Assembly: GCA_014706385.1 (NCBI GenBank) | Contig: JACGZH010000001.1 | Span: forward strand, 186,001 to 250,000 | From: Phaffia rhodozyma | Taxonomy: Eukaryota; Basidiomycota; Tremellomycetes; Cystofilobasidiales; Mrakiaceae | Reading direction: 5' to 3' | DNA length: 64,000 nt | In this document: one piece after another, positions 1 to 10,764 of the stretch | How the letters are laid out: every line of letters begins with the position of its first letter | Numbering within the stretch: position 1 is the first letter of the stretch | Notes under the pieces: generated by a model | Seen by the model: the letters and a program-made list of their open reading frames with translations, nothing else | Told to the model about the DNA's origin: nothing | Database searches by the model: none | Program-made: the position numbers and the translations under genes

Positions 1-361
1 TCTCGCAGTCTTGCCACCTATCTCGACGACTGGATTCACGGCTGATTCTGTAGGAGATTTGTCAGACAAGACCAGAGAGACGATGCTAACCGCGCTGGTC
101 GAATTATCGCCTCCAGCCTCACTAGACGAGAGCTCGATCACTTCAGCCTCGACGGCCAACAGGGAGTCCACCGAGCAACGACCTCTGCTCTACTCTCAAG
201 TAGCATCGGTTGATTCGGATACGAACGATAGCAACCTCGAAACGACCTATGGTGCTATCAGTGGCGAGGCGAGAGAGTCCGGGGCAATCACCGAGGAGGA
301 TGAGGTTGATGAGGATGGGGCTGTAGTTGTGCCGAGGCCCAAGGCGGAAGACAGCCGATAA
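1..361 (+). CDS. 3' end of an unidentified protein (partial)
   Basis: The reading frame is open from the left edge of the window to the TAA at 359-361, so only the C-terminal part of a gene is present. The visible 119 or so residues are hydrophilic, rich in Ser, Thr, Asp and Glu, and end in an acidic tail (TEEDEVDEDGAVVV) followed by PRPKAEDSR. There are no membrane segments or catalytic motifs in this part. The stretch RPLLYSQ...TTYGAIS resembles the short cytosolic tails of some fungal membrane transporters, but that is a weak impression. I do not recognise the gene. Part of the extreme left could be intron, because a CAG lies at positions 6-8. The downstream gene is on the same strand about 410 nt away. 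Confidence 0.5.
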   Translation, partial: LAVLPPISTTGFTADSVGDLSDKTRETMLTALVELSPPASLDESSITSASTANRESTEQRPLLYSQVASVDSDTNDSNLETTYGAISGEARESGAITEEDEVDEDGAVVVPRPKAEDSR

Positions 362-770
362 TTTGGTTTCTCTTCGCTGTTCCAGCATCATCCGGACTGT
401 TCAGTCTTGGATTTGTTTGCTTTTGTTTATGAACATGGGTGTAGACTACTTTGTTGTTTCTTGATCAATCGTACTTCTTGATTTAATGGATTCCCGAGGT
501 AGATAAAGATACGAACTGGCTTCTTCCTGATTTGCCCGACGAATACTGACCGATATGAGCGGACCGGACCGGGATTCTCCGGTTTGACACGTGACCTCTC
601 ACAATTGCCTTGCGCGTCATCATTCACCGTCCCTGCCAACTACTCGTTCGCCTCCTTCTTTCCCCGAGAGATCAAGAGTTGCCTATAAAGCCATGCGACC
701 ATTTCGTTGGCTTTAGATCCCTTCTTCTTTTTTGAAAGCACACGAACTGTACATACAAACGAGCACCGAA
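362..770. other. Intergenic region upstream of the carnitine acetyltransferase
   Basis: About 410 nt hold the 3' flank of the upstream gene and the promoter of the next one. A pyrimidine-rich leader and a TATA-like element near 684 lie close to the next start codon. No coding or RNA gene is visible. Confidence 0.5.
684..689 (+). promoter_or_regulatory. Possible TATA box of the carnitine acetyltransferase gene
   Basis: The hexamer TATAAA stands 82 nt before the ATG at 771, a plausible distance for a fungal TATA element. There is no other evidence; AT-rich hexamers occur by chance. Confidence 0.35.
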
Positions 771-3700
771 ATGACAAACCTCGTCCCACCCCCACCATCG
801 TTCTACGACGAGAGCTCGATTACTTTCAAAGCGCAGAAGACTCTTTCTCGTCTTCCGGTTCCTTCCTTGGAGGATTCGATGAAGAGGTATCTGAATGCTC
901 TGCTCGTGAGTTCTTCAACCTTCTTTTCTGGTCTCTATGACTCTCTACTGAGATGAGCATATTTTGAAGATGGATCGATTATTAATTCGTTTTATCTGTA
1001 ATTTTGGGTCTTGCTGGAATTTCGTCCGACTTTCGTCAAGTAGGGTCTTCAGGTGGGTGATCGATGTCGTCTGTCTCTCGAGACCTTCTTTCATAGCATC
1101 AGTATTTGACCGAGAAGCGGAACGATGGAAATTATATGGAACGGATGATCTTATTCTTACTCTGATCTTCATACAGGATGCACGAGAACACGAACAAACA
1201 AAACAGGTCGTAGCCGAGTTCTTGTCTAATCCGACCCAAGGCCCCAGGCTACAGGAGAAACTTATGCAGTACAATGAAGGCGTCTCCTCTTATATCGAAG
1301 AATTCTGGTATGAGTCATATCTCAATCAGTCTGAATCCGTTCGTCCAACATTTCCTCTTGTAGTGTACGTGGTTGACTGACGCTCAGGCAAAGACAAAAC
1401 TGAATGTTGTGCTGTACGATGATTCTTATAGGTTGTTTTGTCCCTCAACCCGTTCTTTGTACTGGAAGATGACCCAACACCTTCGAGAGGCTCTCAATTG
1501 GCTCGAGCATCTTCGTTGATCATCTCTTCCCTTGGATTTATCCACGATCTTCGAGCTGGGACGCTTCAGCCGGATGCGGTAAGAGGAACTAGTCTCGATA
1601 TGAGTCAATACACCAGAGTATGGCGAACTCCCTTCAAATGGTATTCAGACACAGTTCGAGGCGCAATCTGGCTGATACCACACTGCTTGGGTGACTAGCT
1701 CTTTGGAACGAGTCGTATTCCGACAAATAGGGGATGTAAGATGGTCACCAATGAGGAATCAAGACATATTGTCGTGATCAGACGAGGGCAGTTCTGTACG
1801 TCTAGGGTCACTCCCTTCATGATATAACTCCGAAACACGCCGTATTCACCCGCGCCTGCTTTCCATGTCCGGTAATTTCAGACTGGTTCGACGTGCTTGA
1901 TAGAGAAAACAGACCGCTCTTCACAGAGAGGGATGTCATGCTCAATCTCGAGGCAATCTGTAAAGATGCTGATATTTTGCCAATCCGAGACGTATGTGTT
2001 TTCTCTGTTCTATTTTATTGTTATCCATTGAGAATTTTCATTAATTTATGTGACTCTTATAGGTGGCTACTTCCTCGGTTGGAGTCCTTTCGACCGAAAA
2101 CCGAAAGGTTTGGTCGCATCTCAGAACGGTTCTAACCAGGGAAAAACACAATGCCAAATGTTTGAGTGTTGTTGATGGCGCTTTGTTCATCGTCTGCCTA
2201 GATGACGTTAGTCCTGTAGGCGCGAAGGAGATCTGTGGAAACTTCTTATGTGGAAGCTACAGATTAGAAGGTGGAATTCAAACAGGAACTTGCACAAACA
2301 GATGGTAGGGTTCATCCCGAATGAATTGATAATCGGCCAAAGCATAAAAGGCTGATTCATTCTGGCTTTACGCGTATATCAATCTAGGTATGATAAAGTA
2401 CGTGCTTTTATACGAGAAACCACTTTGACTCCTAATAATCTACAGGGAACTGATGAAGAAGACTGCTTGTGATTCACATAGCTTCAAATTATCGTATGTG
2501 CAAACGGAGAAGCAGGAATCAACTTTGAACATACCGGAGTCGACGGTCGTGAGTACATGTAGTTTTCTTGCGATATCGTGATGATGATTGATTGTTTACA
2601 CCATCTTTCTCAACATAGACACTGTCCTTCGATATGCGGCTGATGTATACACCGAGCTCGTTCTTCTATTCGCCAAAGTTCGTTTATGTCAGATGTGTGG
2701 TAACATTTGACTCCAAGTACTAATTCTCGTTCACGTGTTTGAAAAAAGAGTATCAACCCTTCAGCTCCGACACTCTTCAAATCATCTCTTTCTCCACATT
2801 CGAAATCATTTAAAAACAAACAAACTAAATTCAAACCGCCCCCGTCTCCTGTATCCGGCACGGCCACCAACGGTTGTCAGGAAGAAGAAGAGGAAGACTA
2901 TGAGGTTGTTCCCAAGAAGTTAACTTGGCATCTGACAAGAGAGATTCGAACGGGTATACGATTCGCAGAGACAAGATTGAGCGATTTGATCTGTCAAAAC
3001 GATATCGAGGCGTTGGAGTTTAGTGGATATGGAAAAGATTTCAGTGAGTTGAGTCGACACTATTAAGAAGGAAGAGTATCAACCGACTGATTGATGGCAC
3101 TTATATAGTCACTCGACATGGATTTAGCCCCGACGCCTTTGTCCAGATGGCGTTCCAAGCGGCTTACTATTCATTATATGGTCCGTTCCAACTCTTCTCT
3201 TCTGTACAAATAGGAATCTGCCAAAAACTTGACGATTGATAAAGATGTCGTTTTCGATCCCCAAAAATCATTTTGCAGGTCGGTTTGAATCGACGTATGA
3301 ACCTGCGATGACGAAAGCGTTCCTTCATGGTCGGACAGAAGCCATTCGAACGGTTCAACCTGCTAGTGTAGCGTTTACCAAAGTACGTGTATTCTCTATC
3401 TCCTTCTCAAACCTAATTGTGTGGGTGTCGACTCACGTTGAGTATATGTTGTTGTTCTATTGTTGATCGTGCAGGCGTTCTGCTCGGGAGCGAGCACACA
3501 GGACAAGATTTCTAAATTACGAGAGGCATGCAAAAAACATACTGAGCTCACGAAAGAGGTTTGTCTCATATTCGTTACTGTCGCGATTTCGGGATTAAAG
3601 TCTAAACATATAGGCATCTTATCGTCAAACAGTGCAGTAAAGGATTAGGTCAAGACCGACATCTCTATGCCCTCTACAGCCTTCTTCAACGAGAAGTTCG

Positions 3701-4451
3701 ATCGGAGAATTCTTCCAATTCTGGATCATCAGCTTCAGATTCAGATGAACCATTCTCGCCTGTGAACGGAAAATCACCCAGAATCGAGATTCCTTCCCTA
3801 TTCACAGATCCTGGGTGGAGTTTACTCAACACTTCAATTTTGAGTACTTCGAATTGCGGAAACCCGGCGTTGAGACTTTTCGGGTATGTACATTCTTCCA
3901 GTCGGCCGTCTCTTCTTTCTCCGCCTAGTTCATTTATGTTTGTCTGTCACTGGCTTTTCGTATGATAGTTTTGGTCCTGTTGCTGCCGATGGATTCGGAT
4001 TGGGTTATATCGTGAAGGAAAATGGGATCGCCGTTGTTGCAGCAAGTAAACATCTGCAAACCAAACGGTCCGCCTCCCTCCTATTTGTCGATCAATTGAG
4101 AACATTCCCTTAATGCTGACTCTATTATCTTCTAATATTCATACACACAGATTTTTAGACACGCTCCAAGCTGTCTTCCTTGAAACACAACGCATGATCA
4201 AACAACTCTACCTCGAAGCCAACCGATCGACCAATTCCGAGCAGATCGACAGGCCTACCGAGCGCGACAGAGAACGCATCAGAGAAGTTATGTTATCAGG
4301 GATCGCCACACCAGGAACCATGACTCCCAAGATCATGGAACCAGAAGATGAGATGGAAGACCCGGAGGACAGTCTGGCGGGCTATGGATACTTCATGCTG
4401 GCTGAAGATGGCGCAAACTTGAAGCGCGACAGACCTCGACGAGTCGGTTAG
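771..4451 (+). CDS. Carnitine O-acetyltransferase (Yat2-like, probably cytosolic)
   Basis: Transfers acetyl groups between carnitine and CoA. Model join(771..905,1177..1338,1432..1617,1699..1795,1882..1991,2063..2304,2388..2397,2482..2548,2619..2677,2749..3043,3109..3180,3279..3382,3475..3558,3633..3883,3969..4067,4151..4451) gives 757 aa in 16 exons. Choline/carnitine acyltransferase hallmarks run in order: LSRLPVPSLEDSMKRYL at residues 29-45, LNPFFVLEDDPTP, MVTNEESRHIVV, VSP..A.EICGNFLCGSY, the active-site region NFEHTGVDGHTVLRY with catalytic His near 331, GLGQDRHLYAL and FGPVAADGFGLGYIVKENG. An acidic, Pro-rich insert follows the catalytic region, and a charged tail of about 70 residues lies beyond the enzyme core. 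The C-terminus RRVG is not a peroxisomal signal and no mitochondrial presequence is evident, so a cytosolic Yat2-type enzyme is inferred. Exon 7 is only 10 nt. Confidence 0.9.
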
Positions 4452-5130
4452 TAATCGTTCGACAGTTCTCTTTGTTCTTGTCGGCTGTAAATATACTGAC
4501 GATTCAGCATTTTCATAACAAAACAAAACCAGGATTGACGCTGAGGATGCCAGAATGATTGTAACCTTTTTCTGATATTCAGCTTCTCTTGCGGTCTACT
4601 TTTCCCGACTTTGTTCTGTGTTCTCCTGTGCAATTACATCTTTAGTTTCTGTTCTTGTATGCCTCTTCTTGTCTGCTTGGAAAAAACAAAACTGTGTTTG
4701 TTGTACGTTTGTTGTATGTATCATCATGTTCTTGCCAAGCCACCTGGATGTGACCAACAGACACGCATGTATCATCGTTGTTTATCTGATGATGATGATG
4801 ATGATGACTAGGGTATATCTGGAACAAGAAGTCATTTTTTTCCAACGACAACATGTAGAAATGATTGAGAATTTGAAAATTAAACGAATCATGTGAACAC
4901 CATGAACAGCTTGATACAAACAACGAGAGAGGAAAGAGAAATGCCTGAATAGAGTTGGAGCACGAAGCATTGGAAATTAGAAGTATACAAAGGTGCTCAG
5001 ACCGATGAAGAAAAACATCACGAAACCCAAAAGAAAAATGAACGCAAACAACCCGAAGAGAAAAATATAGAATAACAAAATATAAAATTGTGAATCTAAT
5101 TGTGAGACGGAAGAAATGAACCACACCAGC
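4452..5130. other. Convergent intergenic region
   Basis: These 679 nt separate two converging genes and presumably hold both 3' untranslated regions. They include AT-rich poly(A)-signal-like sequence around 5070-5095 and a short GAT repeat. Open frames here are low-complexity and lack any family resemblance. Confidence 0.5.
4787..4807. repeat. (GAT)n trinucleotide microsatellite
   Basis: About seven tandem GAT units lie in the probable 3' untranslated region of the carnitine acetyltransferase gene. Confidence 0.85.
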
Positions 5131-8100
5131 TTACACTCTCTTCCTCAATGCCTTCGCTTCCGCCTGAGCTTTTGCTTTGGCGGCCGTTCTCCTCCCCTGC
5201 GCTAATTCATCCACAGCCTTTGTCCTTAGTTTCATCATCTCATCATCCTTCATACCTTGTTTAATACCATCAGCCACCGAGATGAGCTTCTCAGGAGAGA
5301 CCAGCTCGTCAGAGGGGAGGTTGTATAAGTAGTACTTCACGTGCGCAGGGGTACGTAAGGTGGCGGAGTCAAGAAGTCGATCGCGCGCAGTGATGAGGAT
5401 GGCGAGAGAGATCCTGAGAAGGAACGTGAGATCTGTATGAGAAGGTATTGTGCAAAGGGTGTCAACAAGACTAGGTAGATATAAATACAGATTCCGAGAC
5501 ATCAGAACAGAAAGCAATCGATCTGACCTTCAAGGAAGAATATATCTAAAACTCGAAGAACTGTCCGCCAGGGAAGGACGCGAACAAACATGGGCAGAAT
5601 CCAAGCTCGTAGTAACGCTTCCGGGTTTATCTGGCAGTCTATCTATGTAATCACAAAGATCAACACCGATGGAATATATAGTAAGCAACGCGAACGCAAA
5701 AGCACTAGGGACTAGTCCATTCAAGGCAAAAGACACTTACAATCAATCTCTTAGCCAATGGTTTATCGACCGCCTCCAATAAGTGGACAAAACACATCGC
5801 ATCTATCGGCAAGGATTTGTTGTGATAACCCTTGATACGATCGATTGTAGTCGCGAATAACCAGAACGCATCTTCTGCCGGACAAAGAATCGCAAAACAC
5901 CCAGCGATTTCGGGCATACCTGATAACTCAGTAAGAACGTAAGCTTTAATTGATTAAAAAAAATCGACACGGCAAACATGTAGTATAAAACGAAAAGGTC
6001 GACCAACCAGATTTGTAGTCCAATCTAGAGTTGTACTGGCCATATGCTTTGAGGATATTGAGCAAGTCTTTCTGACCAGAGTTTGGAGGGTTGAATAATG
6101 AATGATCGGTGTACACTCTGAACAGTCGGAAATGATAATGGACAAGATGTATCAGTATCTTGGATCAATTGAATCACAAATGCGATAAACAGAAGAGATA
6201 TAAACTCACGTCGAGCAGTCTTTGACCATGGCGTCCGAAGCCTCACCCTTTTCAACTAGCTTTGCGAACAGACCGCTCTCTCGCTTCGCCCCCGCATCGC
6301 ACAAAAACGCCCAGATTTTGGTCCTCAATGACGACGGCAAATCCGATCTGAGCAACTTCTTTATCTTTTTGTTCTTCTGTAGCGCAGCGACGTTCGAAGG
6401 TGTCGTGTCCATGATAGAAAGCCACTTTTGCTCGGAGGCTTGTACAGCTTCAGGCCCCAGAGAGGCAGTACGTCGTTGACATGCAAAAGTCTGGACCATA
6501 CTGGAGGGGATGAAGAAACCCCATTCATCCGTTTGAGGTATAAGCGTACTAGAAGGTGCATTTGGCGTAAGATTTACACTGGATTTGCTGGCTAGCTTTT
6601 GGGCAAGTGGATTCATCAATTCAAACTATTGTGGCACACAGCACCAGATTTAGATGATTTAGTCTTCTCGTACACAACTCTTCGTGAAAGGAGGAAAGAA
6701 GAAAGACGTACCTCGAATTTGCCTTCTTTCACTGTGCTTTCTTTGAAGTCGGTGTGAGATACCGGAGAATGCATAGGATTCATCTTCGAATCTGTCTTCG
6801 GTGATGGGTGAATTTTTGACTTGACGAGATCCCTGAACGAACTGGTCGAACTGCTAGATGAGGTCCTGGGCTTCATTCTTCTGGGTTGGAAATCCAATAA
6901 GTCCTCCCCATCGTCATCTAGAGCATTAGAACTCGACACGAAGGAGGGTAATGTCCCAGAGGACATTGTTGTTGCAAGCCGAGGTCTCGATGGGCTGCTC
7001 GAATAACCAAACGAAGGTGCAGGAGTATGAACCAGAGATGAATCCGTTCCGAGATCGGTGGAACGGACTGGACTTGAAAGGGGATCAATCTCTGATTTCA
7101 CAGGAGTCTTAATTAGAATCGACTTGAGAACAGGAGGAGAGCCTGAAGAAAAGGAAGGTGAAGGCTGAGGAGGGAGTATGAAAGGATCGATCCTAGCGCC
7201 TGGCGAAGATATCGATAAGTTAGATTGCGACTTCGAGCGAAGAAAGCCAAATCCCATAAACCCTCTGGATTTCGGGATCTTGGGTGAAGTAGGACTGATT
7301 GGATTGATTGAAGGGCTGGTCATTGTACCAGCCCGGGTGTCGGAAACAGATCTAGGCGTCTCAGGTCGTGACAAGAATGGTGAAGAACTATGAGGGGATG
7401 ATGGAGTTGTTGGTTTCCTGAATGTGCTAGGGATCGAAGGTACCGGTAAGTTCTCCGCCCGTCTGATAGCAGCAAGAAGGGAATGTTCGCTTGTCTTTCT
7501 TTGAATGCCTTGCGGTTGGACAGTAGGCGAGCGGACAGGTTCAGGGTCAATAGATCCCAAAGACTGAAGTGTTGGACGAGAAACGTGATAAGGAGCGCAT
7601 TGATCGTCGCCTGGTTGAATCCTAGGAACAGGTGAGGGATTGAGAGTGACAAACGAACATTGAGGCGCACCTTGCTCGGATCTGGATGAGAGATATACAA
7701 GATATAACATGAAAGAAAAAATAGGCTTCATTAGAGTTGATCAGTGTAAAGGCGAAAGAAGAGATACGAACGTGCTGAGCATAGGGAACCCGATCTCAAC
7801 TCCTTGTTGAGACGAAAAACTCTTCGATCTAGGCCTTTCCCTCCGAGGCATGACTCGAGTCCTTGTGTCCCCTACGACTGCCGGCCGACCTGCGCCTACA
7901 CCAGCAAAACCTTCGGAAGAAGGATTAATCTTGGGTGAAGCGAACGATTTGGGTGACATTATCGGGCTCTCCGCAGGTGATGTGAAGTGGGTTTGACTAT
8001 TGTTGAGGAAGAATGAAATTGGAACTGGGCCAGGGGAGGAATACAGATTGACATTCGTTTGACCTCGTAAAATGCTTTTTGATTGGGAGTCGGTAGGCGA

Positions 8101-10238
8101 ACTAACTGAGGGTGAAGTCGAAGCCGATGTTGAGGCCTCTAATGTTGGGGTTCTTGCTCTATGGAGAGTAGGAGTTGCAGGAGACGATATCTGAGCGGTG
8201 TCGGCATTGTAGACGTTCGACACATCGAGTTTCAAAGGAGGTGGTCGCTTGGTCGACCTTCCCATATCCCTGACATCTTCTTTGTCTAATTGAATCTCTA
8301 AGCCGGGCGTAGATCCGGCCTCAACATCATTTTTTTGGCCCCCGAGATCGGCTGTTCTGTTCCGCTCCATGATCCGATTTCTTAAGGATGACGCCAAGTT
8401 CTCGCTCGATAATCTTTTTTTGATATGTGTTGGAAACTCTGAGAGCGGCGCACCTTGGTCTAATCCTTTCAGGACAGAAAGCATGCTTGAATCGTCCAGC
8501 GGAGAAGCTAAAGAAGTTAATTCAGAGAGCGCTTTGACCAAGCTACTCGCCGATTCGGAAGACTGTATGCTTTTCTCATCTCTTCCCTCAATGGTTATCT
8601 CTTCATCCCCGTCTCTGCGCTCGGTGTCCTCGTGATCTTCGAACGTCTGTTTGCAACTTTGGACCCGAATCTGAGCCTCCATGACATTTTCGTCAGGGCA
8701 GGCGTACATTGACTCCCTTCCGTATGCGTCGAACAGATCGCTGAGCTCAGATTCGAATCTGACATCGGATGAGGCACTAACAGACGAGGCTATTGAGCCG
8801 AGTCTGTTTCTGTTAAGAGAGTTAATTGCGGGATGGAGTGAATGGTCAGAATTACTGAAGTTGATGATGCTTCGGTTGACAGTCTGGTTTGAGGTTGAGG
8901 AGGAGAAAGAGGAAGAGGAAGAGGAAGTCGACAGTCCAACAGATCGTTTGCGGGATTGGAGAACAGAAACTGGGTTTCTATCGGACTGAGACTCCGGCAT
9001 GACTGTTGCCGTTGATCGAATGGAGGAGTCCAGAGGTTCTCCTAAAACCTCCAGCTTGTCGTCATCTTGTTCAAGGTTCCAGTGTTTGGCCTTCGGGTTG
9101 TACCCAGGAGGGAGCGCTGCTGAGGCTGCCATCTCTTTGATCAAGCTATCCGTCAGACTGCCCAGGCTACCGAGACTTGCCATACTTCCCAGACTTCCTA
9201 AACTACTCATCTGTTGGATCGACAACCTGTCAACCTCCTTTTCAATACATTCCTGCAATAATCTCTCGCCTTTGTTCCATTCTTGCTCTTGCTCTTCTCC
9301 ATCTTGATCTTGTGATGATCGCTCGCTTGCGGTGGTAACAGACGCCCAACTCTGCCCGGAGCTCCGTCTACTACTTCGCTCGAGATCATCCTCCATCGAG
9401 AAATTTGTAGCTGTTGGAGAAGTCACCATGAACTCTACCCCCAGAGAAGGAGCTTTCAACTTTTGTTGTTGCAGGATTTGATGAGAGATGAATAAATGGT
9501 TGCCTTGGCTCGGAGGCGTGAGTGGTAACTGTGGGGATTGATTGCCCGTTCTAGCCCCTAAGCTAGCTTCAGTCCGAGCAAATGAATGAGAAGAGGTTGA
9601 TCTTGAGCAGCTGACAGAGTCAAACTCGAAAGAAGATAATGATTCTTCGACTCCTGGTGATCCAAGTAAAGGCACGGCCGTCACAGGAGACGAAGCAGTG
9701 TCAATTGCAGGAGAAGGATCGGGCGAGAAGACGAAATCAGGGAGTTCGCTCGGTCTAGGCCGTTGACGGGTTGGTAGAGGAGGTAGAGGGATAGCTCCTT
9801 GAGGGAAATCGACAAGGGTGGTTTTGAATTGGCCCAGAACGCCTTCACAGTATCCCTATATTGAAGGAAGGCAAAGAGTTAGAGTTGAACAGAACAAATT
9901 CAACAAATCTCATGATAAGTTCCCCTGATAAGTCGATACAGTGATCTAGGAAAGGAACAGAAAGAACTTACCCAGTAGACACCCTCTTTCTCACAAGCCT
10001 CGAGAGCGACAACAATGTCTCCCTTGAGAAACATCAATGAATTTTCGCCCTGTGCAACGAAGTCCTCCTTGGCAAAGCCTTGACATAGACCACCTTTGGA
10101 AACAAATCGCGTTTGAGACATAGGAATAAAAACAGAGATTTTGTCAGGAATCCCAACAGATGAACAAAGAGATGGACCGAGTCGTGACGAACCTTTGAGA
10201 GCGAAAGCCGTCCACTCGGATAATAATTTAGGATCCAT
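5131..10238 (-). CDS. SH3-domain and TBC-domain protein, probable catalytically inactive Rab-GAP
   Basis: Model complement(join(5131..5432,5528..5642,5741..5919,6008..6117,6210..6625,6712..7681,7772..9855,9972..10093,10193..10238)) gives 1447 aa. The start is the ATG at 10238 (MDPKLLSEW). Residues of about 16-75 form an SH3-like domain (ENSLMFLKGDIVVALEA...YWGYCEGVLGQF). About 1000 Ser/Pro-rich, disordered residues follow. A C-terminal TBC domain starts near residue 1150: KKLLRSDLPSSLRTKIWAFL, TDHSLFNPPNSGQKDLLNIL, AEDAFWLFATTI, ALLRAWILPMF and VLRVLDIFFLED. The basic, Ala-rich C-terminus looks coiled-coil. In TBC enzymes, IxxDxxR and YxQ supply the arginine and glutamine fingers; here they read VKDCST and YKSG, so both residues are missing (Thr 1213, Ser 1249). 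It may bind a Rab without stimulating GTP hydrolysis. The 99-nt first intron is in frame and could be retained. Confidence 0.82.
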
Positions 10239-10764
10239 AGTTGTTTTCTTGGACGTCAACCGGGTCTGTTGATCTCAAATAATCAAGGATAAAAGGAGGA
10301 TACAGGCAAGGGAGGTGGGTTGCCAAAGAACACAAGAACACGAAAACTGGGTTGCGTGTGTTTTCATTTTAGGCGCGGAGGATCAAAACGCGTGTTGTTT
10401 CAACGCGTCGAGCGGCGCGATCTTCTTCATGTTTTGTCATTTGCTTAAGCTCCAGACAAAGAAAGAAAACCATTGGATTTCGTACGAAAAAGAAGGAACT
10501 TGACATGAAGGATGAAAATTAGAGATAACGAATATCGAAGGGAGAAAGATCAGAACAGATGGAAGAAGAGGGTAGACAAAGGGTTCCTTGATGTCAGAGG
10601 CGTAGGTAGTGTCCAGAGGGAAAAAAGAAAGGAAGAAAAACAAGGAAACGATGGTTTAGGAGAGAGCGTTAAGATAGATAGAATTTTTATGAGACGAATA
10701 GGTATATGCAGATAAGAAGGACGCGAACAAAATCATAGAGAATACATAGAATGTCATAGTTCTC
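10239..10764. other. Intergenic region with promoter of the SH3-TBC gene
   Basis: These 526 nt lie between two minus-strand genes and hold the promoter of the SH3-TBC gene plus the 3' flank of the membrane-protein gene. A cluster of CpG-rich motifs including two ACGCGT sites lies at 10388-10415. The rest is purine-rich and shows no gene. Confidence 0.5.
10388..10408. promoter_or_regulatory. Pair of ACGCGT (MCB-like) boxes
   Basis: ACGCGT occurs at 10388-10393 and 10403-10408, 150-170 nt upstream of the SH3-TBC start. In yeasts this is the MBF site of G1/S genes. The sequence is seen; regulation is inference, and single copies also occur elsewhere in the window. Confidence 0.35.

Noticed and set aside
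4642..5124. Minus-strand frame between the carnitine acetyltransferase and the SH3-TBC gene
   Set aside because: It is low-complexity, His-rich through the GAT repeat and Phe/Leu-rich, with no similarity to any family. It is probably 3' untranslated sequence.
7741..9684. Treating the Ser/Pro-rich frames at 6616-7731 and 7741-9684 as separate genes
   Set aside because: A GTTCGT donor at 7771 and CAG acceptor at 7682 join them in phase, and the whole continues into the TBC exons.
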